Under the pieces are notes generated by a model that did not search any database, was not told the origin of the DNA, and worked only from the letters and a program-made list of their open reading frames with translations. A stretch of DNA of 38,841 nt from Desulfomonilaceae bacterium (GTDB lineage Bacteria; Desulfobacterota; Desulfomonilia; Desulfomonilales; Desulfomonilaceae). The position numbers were made by a program, and so were the translations under genes. Location: assembly GCA_031082285.1 (NCBI GenBank), contig JAVHLK010000044.1:178-39018 (forward strand). The letters are read 5' to 3'. Positions 1-7,742 of the stretch are shown in pieces; position 1 is the stretch's first letter; each line of letters opens with the position of its first letter.

Positions 1-932
1 TGGGATCCGTAACTATGAAAGTATCCGGAATTGGGTACGTACATGGACGCGAAGTACCCATGGTCGTGGAGCGTCTTGATCATACCCGAATTGGTGCGCT
101 GATCCTCCCAGCTCATGATGCTGCCGCCGGGGAAATACGTGCCGGTGAAGTAACTGGGAAGCGACCCGCACGTGAAGACGTAATTGGATCGGGTGTTCTT
201 GAAAAAGGTGAATCCCTCGAACGCGTCGAAAGCGTCCAGTTTCTTGACCGCGTCCAAGAATACCAGGCTGCTGTACTGATCGAAACAGAGCTGATACACA
301 TTTCCCGTTGGTGCCGGATTCTCCGTAATGAATGGACGGGTCTTCTTCTCGTAAAACGTGTATCCCCCTCCCTTGACGACGATATTCGAGCCGATGTTGG
401 CCGCGAAGTACAACGCTTGGGAAGCCACCAGCACAATAACGAAGGGAACCCCGATGGTGGTCGCCCATCGGGTCGGTATCCGGATTCCCGTCCACAGACA
501 CACGCCCAGGAGAACGAGTTCCACGATGGTGAAAAACGGCGGCGACCACGGGGTTATCTGTGACGGTCCGGATGTCAACGCTCCAATCTGAAGCGGTGCG
601 AAGACGTCCGCCAGCACGAGATAAATCCCGAAAAAAAAGAGAAGAACAGAAACCCGAGCGCGAACCCGCGGTTGCAGCAGCAGCACGGGCAAGAGCAGGA
701 GAAACGCAATTACGGCAGTGATGATGCCGACCGAGGGACCAAAGAAATTGTCGCTGAAATCCGTCTGGTTTGGAATGAACACCGCGAACGGTATGAGCAC
801 GAACGCGACAAAGATGGGAAACCATGCGATCAACAGATAGGACGCATTCTGTCGGGCACCGATCGATGACGAGGCCGATCGAGTCTCTCGGTGCGCCGAT
901 TCAGATCCTTTCGTACGGTGAGTTCGCTGCAT
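1..932 (-). CDS. Membrane-anchored sulfatase-fold protein, 3' end outside window
   Basis: Read in the frame that stays open to the window edge, about 310 residues are visible and the C-terminus is missing. Several hydrophobic segments fill roughly residues 27-170 (for example FPIFVAFVLIPFAVF and VIAFLLLLPVLLL), so the N-terminal half is a polytopic membrane domain. The region after about residue 215 begins a sulfatase/alkaline-phosphatase-superfamily domain: NVYQLCFDQYSSLVF supplies the first metal-binding Asp, and NYVFTCGSLPSYFTG carries the candidate nucleophile Thr near residue 254. In known relatives (LTA-synthase/EptA-like enzymes and membrane sulfatases) this fold transfers or hydrolyses phospho- or sulfo-groups outside the membrane. 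The ATG at 932 has AGGGA upstream at normal spacing. The substrate cannot be told, because the remaining metal ligands lie outside the window. Confidence 0.8.
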   Translation of the reverse strand, partial: MQRTHRTKGSESAHRETRSASSSIGARQNASYLLIAWFPIFVAFVLIPFAVFIPNQTDFSDNFFGPSVGIITAVIAFLLLLPVLLLQPRVRARVSVLLFFFGIYLVLADVFAPLQIGALTSGPSQITPWSPPFFTIVELVLLGVCLWTGIRIPTRWATTIGVPFVIVLVASQALYFAANIGSNIVVKGGGYTFYEKKTRPFITENPAPTGNVYQLCFDQYSSLVFLDAVKKLDAFDAFEGFTFFKNTRSNYVFTCGSLPSYFTGTYFPGGSIMSWEDQRTNSGMIKTLHDHGYFASMYVPNSGYFHSYGS

Positions 933-1345
933 ACAACTATTCCCTAAAACCTCCGGGCCGGCCCGGTACGAGGTCGAGTCCGGACCGCTTTCCGAACCCG
1001 ATGGGAATGGGGTCACGCTTGACATATTGGCATTTAGTTCAGATCTTCTCTCCCCTCTCACGTTCCCCCTCCGGACAGGGATTCGTTTCCGCACCTTTGC
1101 GCAGACGATGGACCGTGTGACTGAGGCTGCTCAGATCACGGATCAGTCGCGATGAGAGGTTGATCGGGGCCGGCTGATCTTCGTGCCACACGAGAAGGGC
1201 GATCTCAGTGCCGAGACGCGAATATCGAATCGCTTGACGCCTTCTTCCAACAGAACGTAGAAACGACTCCGGTTCGACGCGCCACGCAAATACCAATACG
1301 TCAAGCCGGACCCCTATACGGCCTTTTCATAACTGGAAACTCGGG
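933..1345. other. Non-coding stretch holding a repeat element
   Basis: No convincing gene is visible between the sulfatase start and the 3' end of the FadH-like gene. Most of the stretch is the inverted-repeat element described at 1009-1316. A short minus-strand reading frame (1039-1296) ends inside the repeat and looks fortuitous or decayed. Confidence 0.6.
1009..1316. repeat. About 308-bp element with 27-bp terminal inverted repeats
   Basis: The left end (1009-1035) reads GGGGTCACGC followed by TTGACATATTGGCATTT. The right end (1288-1314), read on the minus strand, is GGGGTCCGGC followed by TTGACGTATTGGTATTT. The two ends match at 23 of 27 positions. Related single copies occur at 9578-9665 and 10447-10516. 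The ends resemble the GGGGTC-AGG-CTTGACAT sequences often found beside IS200-like/REP-associated Y1 transposases (recalled, not searched). No intact transposase lies between them, so this is probably a non-autonomous or decayed copy. Confidence 0.6.
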
Positions 1346-3349
1346 CTAGAGTTCGCATGCCAGTGTAAAGCCGGCCTCGACGGCATGTCCGATGCGACCG
1401 CACTTTGCTGCGTCGCCGATGACGCGTACGTCGACCCCGGAGTTCTCCAGGGCCTTTGCCAGGGAATTCTCCGGCCGTGCTCCCATGGCTAAAACCACCG
1501 AATCCGCGGTCAGGGTATGGTCATTCCCCGCGGCGTCCGTGTACACGACCTGATGTTCGGAAATCTCCTTCATGGTCGCCTCGGTTATCAGTTGGATTCC
1601 CCGGAGCTTTAATTCCTTGAGCAATACCCACCGAGTGGACGGTCCCACGTCCTGAGCCATTTTTCGCGCCATTTCGATCACGGTGACCTTCTTGACCCCG
1701 TTAACCATGAGATTCCTGAGCACGTCGGGAGATTCCGCGTCGTGCAAGGTCAGGAAGTAGAGTTGCTCGGGCGAGATCGTGCCTTTGGTTGCCAGAAAGA
1801 TTGCCGTCTCGAGCCCCACCGATCCTCCGCCGACCACCACCACGTCCTTGCCTGTTTGCGCATTGCCTTTGAGCACGTCCCAGGCCTGATACACGTTCGC
1901 CGCGTCCACCTCTTGGATCGGAGGCTTGAAGGGAGCGGCTCCCGTGGCAACGACCACGACGTCGGGCTTTTCACGGTCCACCAGCTCGGGGGTAACCTCA
2001 ACGCCCAAACGCACGTCCACCCCGGTCTTACGGAGCATGGCCGCGTAGTATTCCGTGATATAGCGAAAGTCCGGCTTGTGAGTGGCCGCAGCCGACCACG
2101 GTATCTGGCCGCCGATACACGCTTCTTTGTCGCACAACACGACCTTGTGACCCCGTTCGGCCGCGACGGTCGCGAGTTCGCAGCCGGCAGGACCACCGCC
2201 TGCAACGAGAATCTTCTTCGGCGTACCGGCCGGTTGATACTCGGTTTCAGCTTCCCTCCCCGCCCGTGGGTTTACTACGCATCCCACGGGACGCAGTTGG
2301 AAAACATGGTCAAAACACCGCTGATTACACGCCACGCATCGACGCAGTTCGTCCGTCCGGCCTTCTCGCGCCTTCTTGACAAACTCCGGATCCGCGATCA
2401 GACCCCGAGCCACGCCGACGAGGTCGGCCACCCCTTCCTTCAGAACCTCCTCGGCAATGAAGGGATCGTTGATTCGGTTGCAGCCCACGACCGGAACATC
2501 AACACTTTCCTTGATTCCTCCAGCCAGGTACACGTAGCCGGCCTGTGGGAGATCCATGGTTATTTGAGGCACGCGGCTTTCGTGCCATCCCCCGGTTACA
2601 TTGATGCAGTCAGCGCCCGCCTCGGCAGCCGCCGCCGCGAAACGTCGCGACTCCTTGTTGGTGTGACTGTTCGGTACGAAGTCATTGCCCGCCACTCGGA
2701 CGACCACGGCCATCTCCGGCCCCGCTTCCGCGCGGACCCGACGGATGGTTTCCAGCCCGAACCGCATCCTGTTTTCCAGGGTGCCGCCGTACTCGTCCTC
2801 CCGGCGGTTCGTCTGCGGGGAAAGAAACTGGCAAACGAGATACCCGGCCGAAGCGAGCACTTCCACCGCGTCGAATCCCGCCTGTTTGGCTCTTCGGGTT
2901 GCCGACGTGAAATCCTGCTGGACGCGCTCGATGTCTTCGAGAGTCATGGCGGTGGTGCGAGCACGGCTGAAGCTGCTCGTATACTCCGACGGAGCCATAA
3001 CGGGGAGCCCTTTCATTCCGCAGAATGAATAAGCGCCGGCCATGTACAGCTGAACCGCACACTTGGCTCCCTCCGCGTGTATCGCTTGCACGAACCTCGT
3101 GAGGCCGGGTATGTTCCGATCGTCCTTAATGGACAACATGAAATCCATGCCCGATGCCTGGTCGTTGATGTCCGCACCGCCGATGATGATGAACCCCGCG
3201 CCTCCGCGGGCGCGAGCACGATAAAAATCGATGAAGCGATCGGTCACGTCGCCGGTCGGCGTGTAATTCAGGTGCATGGCAGTCATGACGACTCTGTTAT
3301 CCAGAGAAACAGGGCCGATGTCGATGGGCTCGAAGAGTCTGGAAATCAA
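1346..3349 (-). CDS. FadH-like 2,4-dienoyl-CoA reductase (flavin/Fe-S oxidoreductase)
   Basis: The 667-residue protein has the size and three-domain layout of E. coli FadH (about 672 residues). An FMN TIM barrel (about 1-330) is followed by a four-cysteine motif at C338, C341, C345 and C357 that should hold a 4Fe-4S cluster, then by FAD (VAGGGPAGCE near 382) and NAD(P)H (VVVGGGSVGLE) Rossmann motifs. Tyr170 in SAGYL and His256 in GWHES match the catalytic Tyr/His pair known for FadH, which favours dienoyl-CoA reductase over a generic old yellow enzyme. The start is TTG at 3349, preceded by GGGAGG at good spacing. It lies 16 bp after the crotonase gene and is the last gene of that operon. The enoyl or dienoyl thioester substrate is inferred. 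An enoate reductase role remains possible. Confidence 0.88.
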   Translation of the reverse strand: MISRLFEPIDIGPVSLDNRVVMTAMHLNYTPTGDVTDRFIDFYRARARGGAGFIIIGGADINDQASGMDFMLSIKDDRNIPGLTRFVQAIHAEGAKCAVQLYMAGAYSFCGMKGLPVMAPSEYTSSFSRARTTAMTLEDIERVQQDFTSATRRAKQAGFDAVEVLASAGYLVCQFLSPQTNRREDEYGGTLENRMRFGLETIRRVRAEAGPEMAVVVRVAGNDFVPNSHTNKESRRFAAAAAEAGADCINVTGGWHESRVPQITMDLPQAGYVYLAGGIKESVDVPVVGCNRINDPFIAEEVLKEGVADLVGVARGLIADPEFVKKAREGRTDELRRCVACNQRCFDHVFQLRPVGCVVNPRAGREAETEYQPAGTPKKILVAGGGPAGCELATVAAERGHKVVLCDKEACIGGQIPWSAAATHKPDFRYITEYYAAMLRKTGVDVRLGVEVTPELVDREKPDVVVVATGAAPFKPPIQEVDAANVYQAWDVLKGNAQTGKDVVVVGGGSVGLETAIFLATKGTISPEQLYFLTLHDAESPDVLRNLMVNGVKKVTVIEMARKMAQDVGPSTRWVLLKELKLRGIQLITEATMKEISEHQVVYTDAAGNDHTLTADSVVLAMGARPENSLAKALENSGVDVRVIGDAAKCGRIGHAVEAGFTLACEL

Positions 3350-3365
3350 GGTAACCTCCCGTAAA

Positions 3366-4199
3366 TCATGCGCCTTTGAACTTTCCTTCGCGCTTTTGCA
3401 GGTGAGCGGCCATGGCCTCCATCACGTCTTCCGAAGGCAGGATCATGCTGGAACGGGCCGCATTGTAATCCAAGGCTTGATCCAGGGGAACTTCTTCGTT
3501 GAAGAGGAAGACGTCCTTCGCACCCTGAACCGCCAAAGGCGGATTGGCCGCAATTTCCCGGGCCATTTCCTCGGCTTTCCGATGGAGAGTCTCCGTGTCG
3601 GGATACACGTCGTTGACCAGATTGATGGCAAGGGCACGGGCCGCATCGAAACGATGTCCCCGGAATGCTATCTCGCGGGCATGCCCCTGACCCACGACCT
3701 TGGGCAAACGCTGCAGGCCGCCTACATCGGTGATGATGGCGAGCCGGGCCTCGGGCAGGCCGAAGACCGTGTCTTCGGAACACAATCGGATATCGCAGCA
3801 CAGTACCAGTTCAAGGCCGGCTCCAAGGCAGTGACCGTGTATGGCTGCAATGGTGGGGAGCGGAAGCCGTTCAAGCCTCGTGTGGATTGCCTGAATCCTT
3901 TTTACTTCCTTATAGAAAGTCGTCTTTTGGGTTGCGGTCGGCGGAGTCGTGATCATGGGTATGAGCTCGTTGTCCGGGCTCAAGTCCAGGCCCGCGCAGA
4001 ACGACTTGCCGGCTCCCCGTACCACGATCACCCGTGCATCGCGGTCCTCTTCAGCCGCGGCAACGGCCTGGTCGATCGCGTTCCACAAAGCGAGGTTCAA
4101 CGCATTTCTCTTTGCCGGCCGGTTGAGCGTAATGAACCCTACGCTCTCCTCGCGATGGTATGACGCAAGGTGATCCTGCATCGATGTGTGAACAACCAT
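3366..4199 (-). CDS. Crotonase family, dienoyl-CoA-isomerase-like
   Basis: This 277-residue enoyl-CoA hydratase/isomerase has the oxyanion-hole segments SFCAGLDL and HGHCLGAGLEL. Acidic residues are at Glu130 (GLEL) and Glu150 (LPEA), the two hydratase positions. Asp158 in TDVGGLQRLPKVVG matches a segment typical of delta3,5-delta2,4-dienoyl-CoA isomerases (ECH1 type). A mammalian-type isomerase would have Asp at position 130, so both hydratase and isomerase activity are possible. The ATG at 4199 has AAGGAG ten bases upstream; the internal Met7 has no ribosome site. It sits 39 bp after the radical SAM gene and 16 bp before the FadH-like gene. Isomerase plus 2,4-dienoyl-CoA reductase would be a sensible pair for moving double bonds in unsaturated acyl-CoA. 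Confidence 0.88.
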   Translation of the reverse strand: MVVHTSMQDHLASYHREESVGFITLNRPAKRNALNLALWNAIDQAVAAAEEDRDARVIVVRGAGKSFCAGLDLSPDNELIPMITTPPTATQKTTFYKEVKRIQAIHTRLERLPLPTIAAIHGHCLGAGLELVLCCDIRLCSEDTVFGLPEARLAIITDVGGLQRLPKVVGQGHAREIAFRGHRFDAARALAINLVNDVYPDTETLHRKAEEMAREIAANPPLAVQGAKDVFLFNEEVPLDQALDYNAARSSMILPSEDVMEAMAAHLQKREGKFKGA

Positions 4200-4238
4200 A
4201 TGTGTGCCACTCCTTCATCAACCTATGATCGGTAATTT

Positions 4239-6632
4239 CTATTCACGAAGACCGAGTTCAAAACTTCCATGCAGTATCGGTGATTTGTGCGCACCGGATT
4301 TGGCCGCCAGTTGGCGGTCCAACGCCGCCACGACGCGAAGATCCATGACATGGTGGTCCAGAGACGGAATGCGTTGCGAGTCGGGCCGTGCGGCCTTAAG
4401 GCATGCGAGAAGGATTTCCTGATACTCGAGATCCCCGACCTCCGGGATGGTTGCAAGAAGTTCCATGGCCTCGTGGGCCTTCTCACTATTCAGCAGGCAT
4501 CGTACCCGCTTCAACACCATGGTCGGAAGTTCGTTCCCCATTTTTTCGTAGTATTCCAATGCCCACAAGCACTTGCCGGAGGCCGACAGCGTATCGGCCA
4601 GCGCGTTCAATGCCTTGGGCTGCGATTCGAGCATATGGGCGAGGTTTTCGATTTCCTCACGTTTACCGAGCTTCGAGAGTTTGTGAACCAGCGTCAGAAA
4701 ATGACTCGGAGTGCGTGCCAGCTTCGTTGGATCAATGTCCCTGAGGGTCAGGTAATAGAGGATTTCGTTCTGGTCCTTGAGAACATCCAGGTCGGAAAAA
4801 TGATATTGATTGCGAATGTCAAGGGATCGAATTTCCTCGATCGACCCCGCCTGGAGAGTCTTGAAGACCTTGTGGACCTTGGCTTGGACCTCGACTTCTT
4901 TTCCCCGCAACTCTTCCTGGTGATAGTCTTCGGGAAATCCGAATGTGAAGGAGGTCTCTTCTCCGCCCGAAACCCCTATGAGTCCTTCTTCAAACGATGC
5001 AAGCAGCAGACCGCGTCCCAGAAGAACGTCCCAGTATTTGCCCGATATTCCCGTAAACGGTACTCCGTCGATGTAGCTTCGGGAATCGAAGATCACGCGA
5101 TCCATAGATCCCGCGGGCTGGTCGGTTTCCTTGAAGAAACCCAGAGCCGAGATCAGCTCTTCCACCGGCATGTCGTCATCCGAACAGACTCGTTCGTATC
5201 CCGACAGAAATTGTTTCATCAGCTCAAATTCTTCGATTGCGCTGCACGCCAGGGTCCCATAGGCATGAAACACGGGGTCGAGTTCCAGGTCTCGCCGATT
5301 GGACAGAAGAAAATCCAGAATCTCGAAAATCCTCTGTTTATAGTACACGTCAAGTTTCATCTGTTCGTTTGCAAGGACCCACATGTTTCGCACTTTGCGA
5401 ATATCGTCGCGATGCATTTCCGTAGTTTCGTACTGATCCCCCACGGAAAAGTAGCTCGGCCGGTACACGGGAAGCGGTCTAAACCCATAGCGTTCGGGAT
5501 TCTTCTCATAGATGGACCCGAAGTAGAGCTGCATCTGTTGGGAGCCTGAGTTCGATTCTATGGGAATGTCGAGCGAGCGCACAAACTCCATGGTCTGCCG
5601 GGCATCGGCCACGGTCTCGCCGGGAAGACCGAATATGGAGAACAGCTCGGTGGAAAGTCCCAATGATTTCGCCACACGGATATTCTCCGCCAACTGTTCC
5701 AGCTCGATGCCCTTATTCGTTTGTTTCAGTACGCCCGGGCTGCCCGACTCCAGGCCGAAGGCAATAGTGTCCGCTCCCGCGTCGCTGAGCTTCTTCAACA
5801 TGGCCGCATCGACGAGATCGCTGCGCGTTTGGCACCAGAAACGCGTCGTAATGCTCCGTCGGATCTTTTCCGCAAGGAGTCTCTCGGTTCTGTCTCGGTC
5901 GTCCGTGAAATTGGGATCCGCGAACCAGAACCGTCCGATCCCTTGGCCGGCGAGCATCTCCATTTCCGCGGTTACTCTCTCGATGGAATGGTAGCGGATC
6001 TTGCCTTTACAAATGCTCGGCGTGATGCAGAACCGACACACGTGCCTGCATCCCCTGGAAGAGAGAAGTATCGCGGTGTCCTTACCTTCCAAGTTCAGTG
6101 TTTCCGTCAAGTACGGCGACGGGTAGACATCGAGATCCTCCGGTCGATCCGGTCCCGGACCCGTATCCACGATTCTGCCCTTGCATTTGCAAGATATTCC
6201 CCGGACGGACTCCAAGTCTTCCCCTGCATTGAGCTTCGCGGCCATCTCAAGCATGACGACTTCGGCTTCCCCTCGCACGAGCGCGTCCACATCCACCAGT
6301 GCCTCGAGGGCTTGTGACGGCATCGAGATCGCCTGAGGCCCCCCGAGGACCACATGGATGTGTCGATGTCTCGACTTGATGTACCTGCAGAGAAACCGAA
6401 TCCGATGCATGGTGCTCTGGTATGCGGTAAAGCCGATGACCTGCGGATCGACACGGCGTATCCACATCTCCAGGCTCCGCAGGGTCAACGGTCGGTCCAG
6501 CAGATCGTCCAGAATGATGCCCTTCCAACCTGCGCTCTTCAGCGCGGCCAGAATATAGCCCGTGGAAATGGGAATGCTCTCGGAAGACTCGAAGCCCACA
6601 TCGTGATTTACATTGATGAACAGAAAAGACAC
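4239..6632 (-). CDS. Radical SAM protein with embedded FKBP/trigger-factor PPIase domain
   Basis: This protein has 797 residues. Residues 1-130 resemble the cobalamin-binding Rossmann domain of B12-radical SAM proteins (ISTGYILAAL, GFTAYQST, VVLGGPQ), but the DxHxxG cobalamin motif is absent. The radical SAM core starts at C195-x3-C199-x2-C202 in SSRGCRHVCRFC and continues to about 400 (FADPNF, GLESGS, FGLPGET). Residues about 508-592 match an FKBP domain of trigger-factor type: MDRVIFDSRSYIDGVPF, FEEGLIGVSGGEE and FPEDYHQEELRGKEVE. The remaining 200 residues are helical and repeat-like. The start is GTG at 6632 with AAGGGGA just upstream. It is the first gene of an operon with the crotonase and FadH-like genes. 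The radical reaction and substrate are unknown; the PPIase part suggests a protein or peptide partner. Confidence 0.85.
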   Translation of the reverse strand: MSFLFINVNHDVGFESSESIPISTGYILAALKSAGWKGIILDDLLDRPLTLRSLEMWIRRVDPQVIGFTAYQSTMHRIRFLCRYIKSRHRHIHVVLGGPQAISMPSQALEALVDVDALVRGEAEVVMLEMAAKLNAGEDLESVRGISCKCKGRIVDTGPGPDRPEDLDVYPSPYLTETLNLEGKDTAILLSSRGCRHVCRFCITPSICKGKIRYHSIERVTAEMEMLAGQGIGRFWFADPNFTDDRDRTERLLAEKIRRSITTRFWCQTRSDLVDAAMLKKLSDAGADTIAFGLESGSPGVLKQTNKGIELEQLAENIRVAKSLGLSTELFSIFGLPGETVADARQTMEFVRSLDIPIESNSGSQQMQLYFGSIYEKNPERYGFRPLPVYRPSYFSVGDQYETTEMHRDDIRKVRNMWVLANEQMKLDVYYKQRIFEILDFLLSNRRDLELDPVFHAYGTLACSAIEEFELMKQFLSGYERVCSDDDMPVEELISALGFFKETDQPAGSMDRVIFDSRSYIDGVPFTGISGKYWDVLLGRGLLLASFEEGLIGVSGGEETSFTFGFPEDYHQEELRGKEVEVQAKVHKVFKTLQAGSIEEIRSLDIRNQYHFSDLDVLKDQNEILYYLTLRDIDPTKLARTPSHFLTLVHKLSKLGKREEIENLAHMLESQPKALNALADTLSASGKCLWALEYYEKMGNELPTMVLKRVRCLLNSEKAHEAMELLATIPEVGDLEYQEILLACLKAARPDSQRIPSLDHHVMDLRVVAALDRQLAAKSGAHKSPILHGSFELGLRE

Positions 6633-6671
6633 TCGATCCCCTTTTCGGACGGTAGTTTCCGTGAATCAGTC

Positions 6672-6701
6672 ATCATACCACTAAGTCCGTACTGCGCTCA
6701 A
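6672..6701 (-). promoter_or_regulatory. Predicted sigma-70 promoter of the radical SAM operon
   Basis: On the minus strand a -35 TTGAGC (6701-6696) is followed after 18 bp by a -10 TATGAT (6677-6672), five of six matches to TATAAT. It lies about 40 bp before the GTG start at 6632. Confidence 0.55.
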
Positions 6702-6712
6702 CATCATGTTGA
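6698..6712. promoter_or_regulatory. 15-bp perfect palindrome between divergent promoters
   Basis: TCAACATCATGTTGA is a perfect 7+1+7 inverted repeat. Each arm overlaps the -35 box of one of two divergent promoters, so one bound dimer could control both the radical SAM operon and the SEC-C membrane gene. The regulator is not identifiable here. Confidence 0.55.
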
Positions 6713-6738
6713 CCGTGCCCGAGGGCCGCTGGTATAGT
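6709..6738 (+). promoter_or_regulatory. Predicted sigma-70 promoter of the SEC-C membrane gene
   Basis: TTGACC (6709-6714), an 18-bp spacer and TATAGT (6733-6738) give five of six matches at each box. Transcription would start near 6745, which excludes the ATG at 6706 as the translation start and supports the one at 6826. Confidence 0.6.
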
Positions 6739-6825
6739 GACCGCTTCACGACCCTGAACGAATCTCGTGAGACAAATCGAGCACTTCGGACATTTGTCGA
6801 CACACGAAATCGGAAGCATGTACGT

Positions 6826-7122
6826 ATGAAAAAAATCAAGAGCCCGTGGTACGGAGTAGTCTGGATAGTCATCTGGACTGCAGCCCTCGTATGGTTCCTC
6901 TCATCGGGGATGTTCAATCAACGGGAGAGTATAGGTCTGATTCTCGTATGGGCGATCATGGTGGGAATCACCGTGTTCCTCTTGATCCAACACCTGCGCG
7001 TGCAGATGAAGCAAACGCGTGAGCCCGTCAAACCCGCGAACGTCAAACCGAGTCTGAACGGCCCGTGTCCCTGCGGTTCGGGCAAAAAGTACAAGAGGTG
7101 TTGCGCGGGGAAGGAAGGCTGA
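6826..7122 (+). CDS. Small two-TM membrane protein with C-terminal SEC-C zinc motif
   Basis: The 98-residue protein has two hydrophobic segments (YGVVWIVIWTAALVWFL and IGLILVWAIMVGITVFLLI) followed by a charged linker. It ends in NGPCPCGSGKKYKRCC, the SEC-C zinc-binding motif known from the C-terminus of SecA and many unrelated proteins, where it binds zinc and contacts ribosomes or SecB. The ATG at 6826 is chosen over one at 6706 because the earlier codon overlaps the promoter and because GGAAG precedes 6826 by nine bases. The motif should face the cytoplasm if both ends are inside. It is divergent from the radical SAM operon and shares its control region. A function beyond ribosome, Sec or zinc contact cannot be assigned. 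Confidence 0.8.
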   Translation: MKKIKSPWYGVVWIVIWTAALVWFLSSGMFNQRESIGLILVWAIMVGITVFLLIQHLRVQMKQTREPVKPANVKPSLNGPCPCGSGKKYKRCCAGKEG

Positions 7123-7157
7123 CGGCTTTCTCCCGCGCCATCGAATGTCAATGCCCG

Positions 7158-7658
7158 TCAGCGGCCTCTGCTCTGCGATGCCTCGATGATCCGAATGACT
7201 TCCTGCCTGGCTTGAGGCATCCTCCACCCTCGTTTCATCAGGCACGTGAGATACTGCCGAGCGTACCATCGCATCTGGTTTGGATCTTGAGCCGTGGCGA
7301 TGAGGCCGGGGAATTGGGAACAGTCGGGCGGCTCTTGCGGTTGTGGCGGCTGTGAGTCCGGTACCTGCGGTCTTGCGGCAGTCGCCGGAACCCGGCGGGC
7401 GTCCCGCCTTACCGGGGGGGGTGACGGCGGAGAAACCGCGGGCGGTGTCCGTGGCGCGGTCGGTCGAACTCCCGACGGCCGATAATCCGGCTCCGGGTCG
7501 TCATCGGCACCCGACGAAATGGGTTTTCCCCTGTCGTCGAACTCAGGGGCTTGCGGCGCCTCGTACGGAAACCTTTGGCTGGCGGCCTGTTCGGTTGCGA
7601 CGGCTCCCAAGGACATGAGCAGTCCCACGAACGCACAGATCGCAATCACCCTAATCAT
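7158..7658 (-). CDS. Secreted proline-rich protein of unknown function
   Basis: The 166-residue protein begins with a signal peptide (MIRVIAICAFVGLLMSLGAVA, likely cleaved after ATEQA or nearby). Residues about 30-110 are low-complexity and rich in Pro, Ser and Arg (SPPSPPPVRR, SQPPQPQEPPD). A short ordered C-terminal part carries two cysteines (DCSQF and LTCLMKRGW) that could form a disulfide. GGAGA lies seven bases before the ATG at 7658. It is convergent with the SEC-C gene, and the IS1380 element lies just upstream. I recognise no family. Export and an extended linker or wall-spanning segment are the only firm predictions. Confidence 0.65.
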   Translation of the reverse strand: MIRVIAICAFVGLLMSLGAVATEQAASQRFPYEAPQAPEFDDRGKPISSGADDDPEPDYRPSGVRPTAPRTPPAVSPPSPPPVRRDARRVPATAARPQVPDSQPPQPQEPPDCSQFPGLIATAQDPNQMRWYARQYLTCLMKRGWRMPQARQEVIRIIEASQSRGR

Positions 7659-7742
7659 GGTTGGATCTCCGATTCATTGAGCGGGGGAAGTTAGCACAAC
7701 TGGAAAAAAAATGCCAGATAGGTCGGGGGCCATGATCCTCCA

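Noticed and set aside
13-825. 270-codon minus-strand frame
   Set aside because: It is rich in Arg, His and Gly without domains; the neighbouring frame encodes the sulfatase-like protein with membrane segments and runs off the edge.
1039-1296. 85-codon minus-strand frame inside the repeat element
   Set aside because: Its 3' part is the repeat itself; a similar ETNP..ER tail arises in the frame at 9602 from the other copy, so it is a repeat by-product.
1742-3028. 428-codon plus-strand open frame
   Set aside because: Antisense to the FadH-like gene, whose catalytic and cofactor motifs are unmistakable.
6706-6825. Longer N-terminus of the SEC-C membrane protein
   Set aside because: The ATG at 6706 overlaps the -35 box and has no ribosome site.
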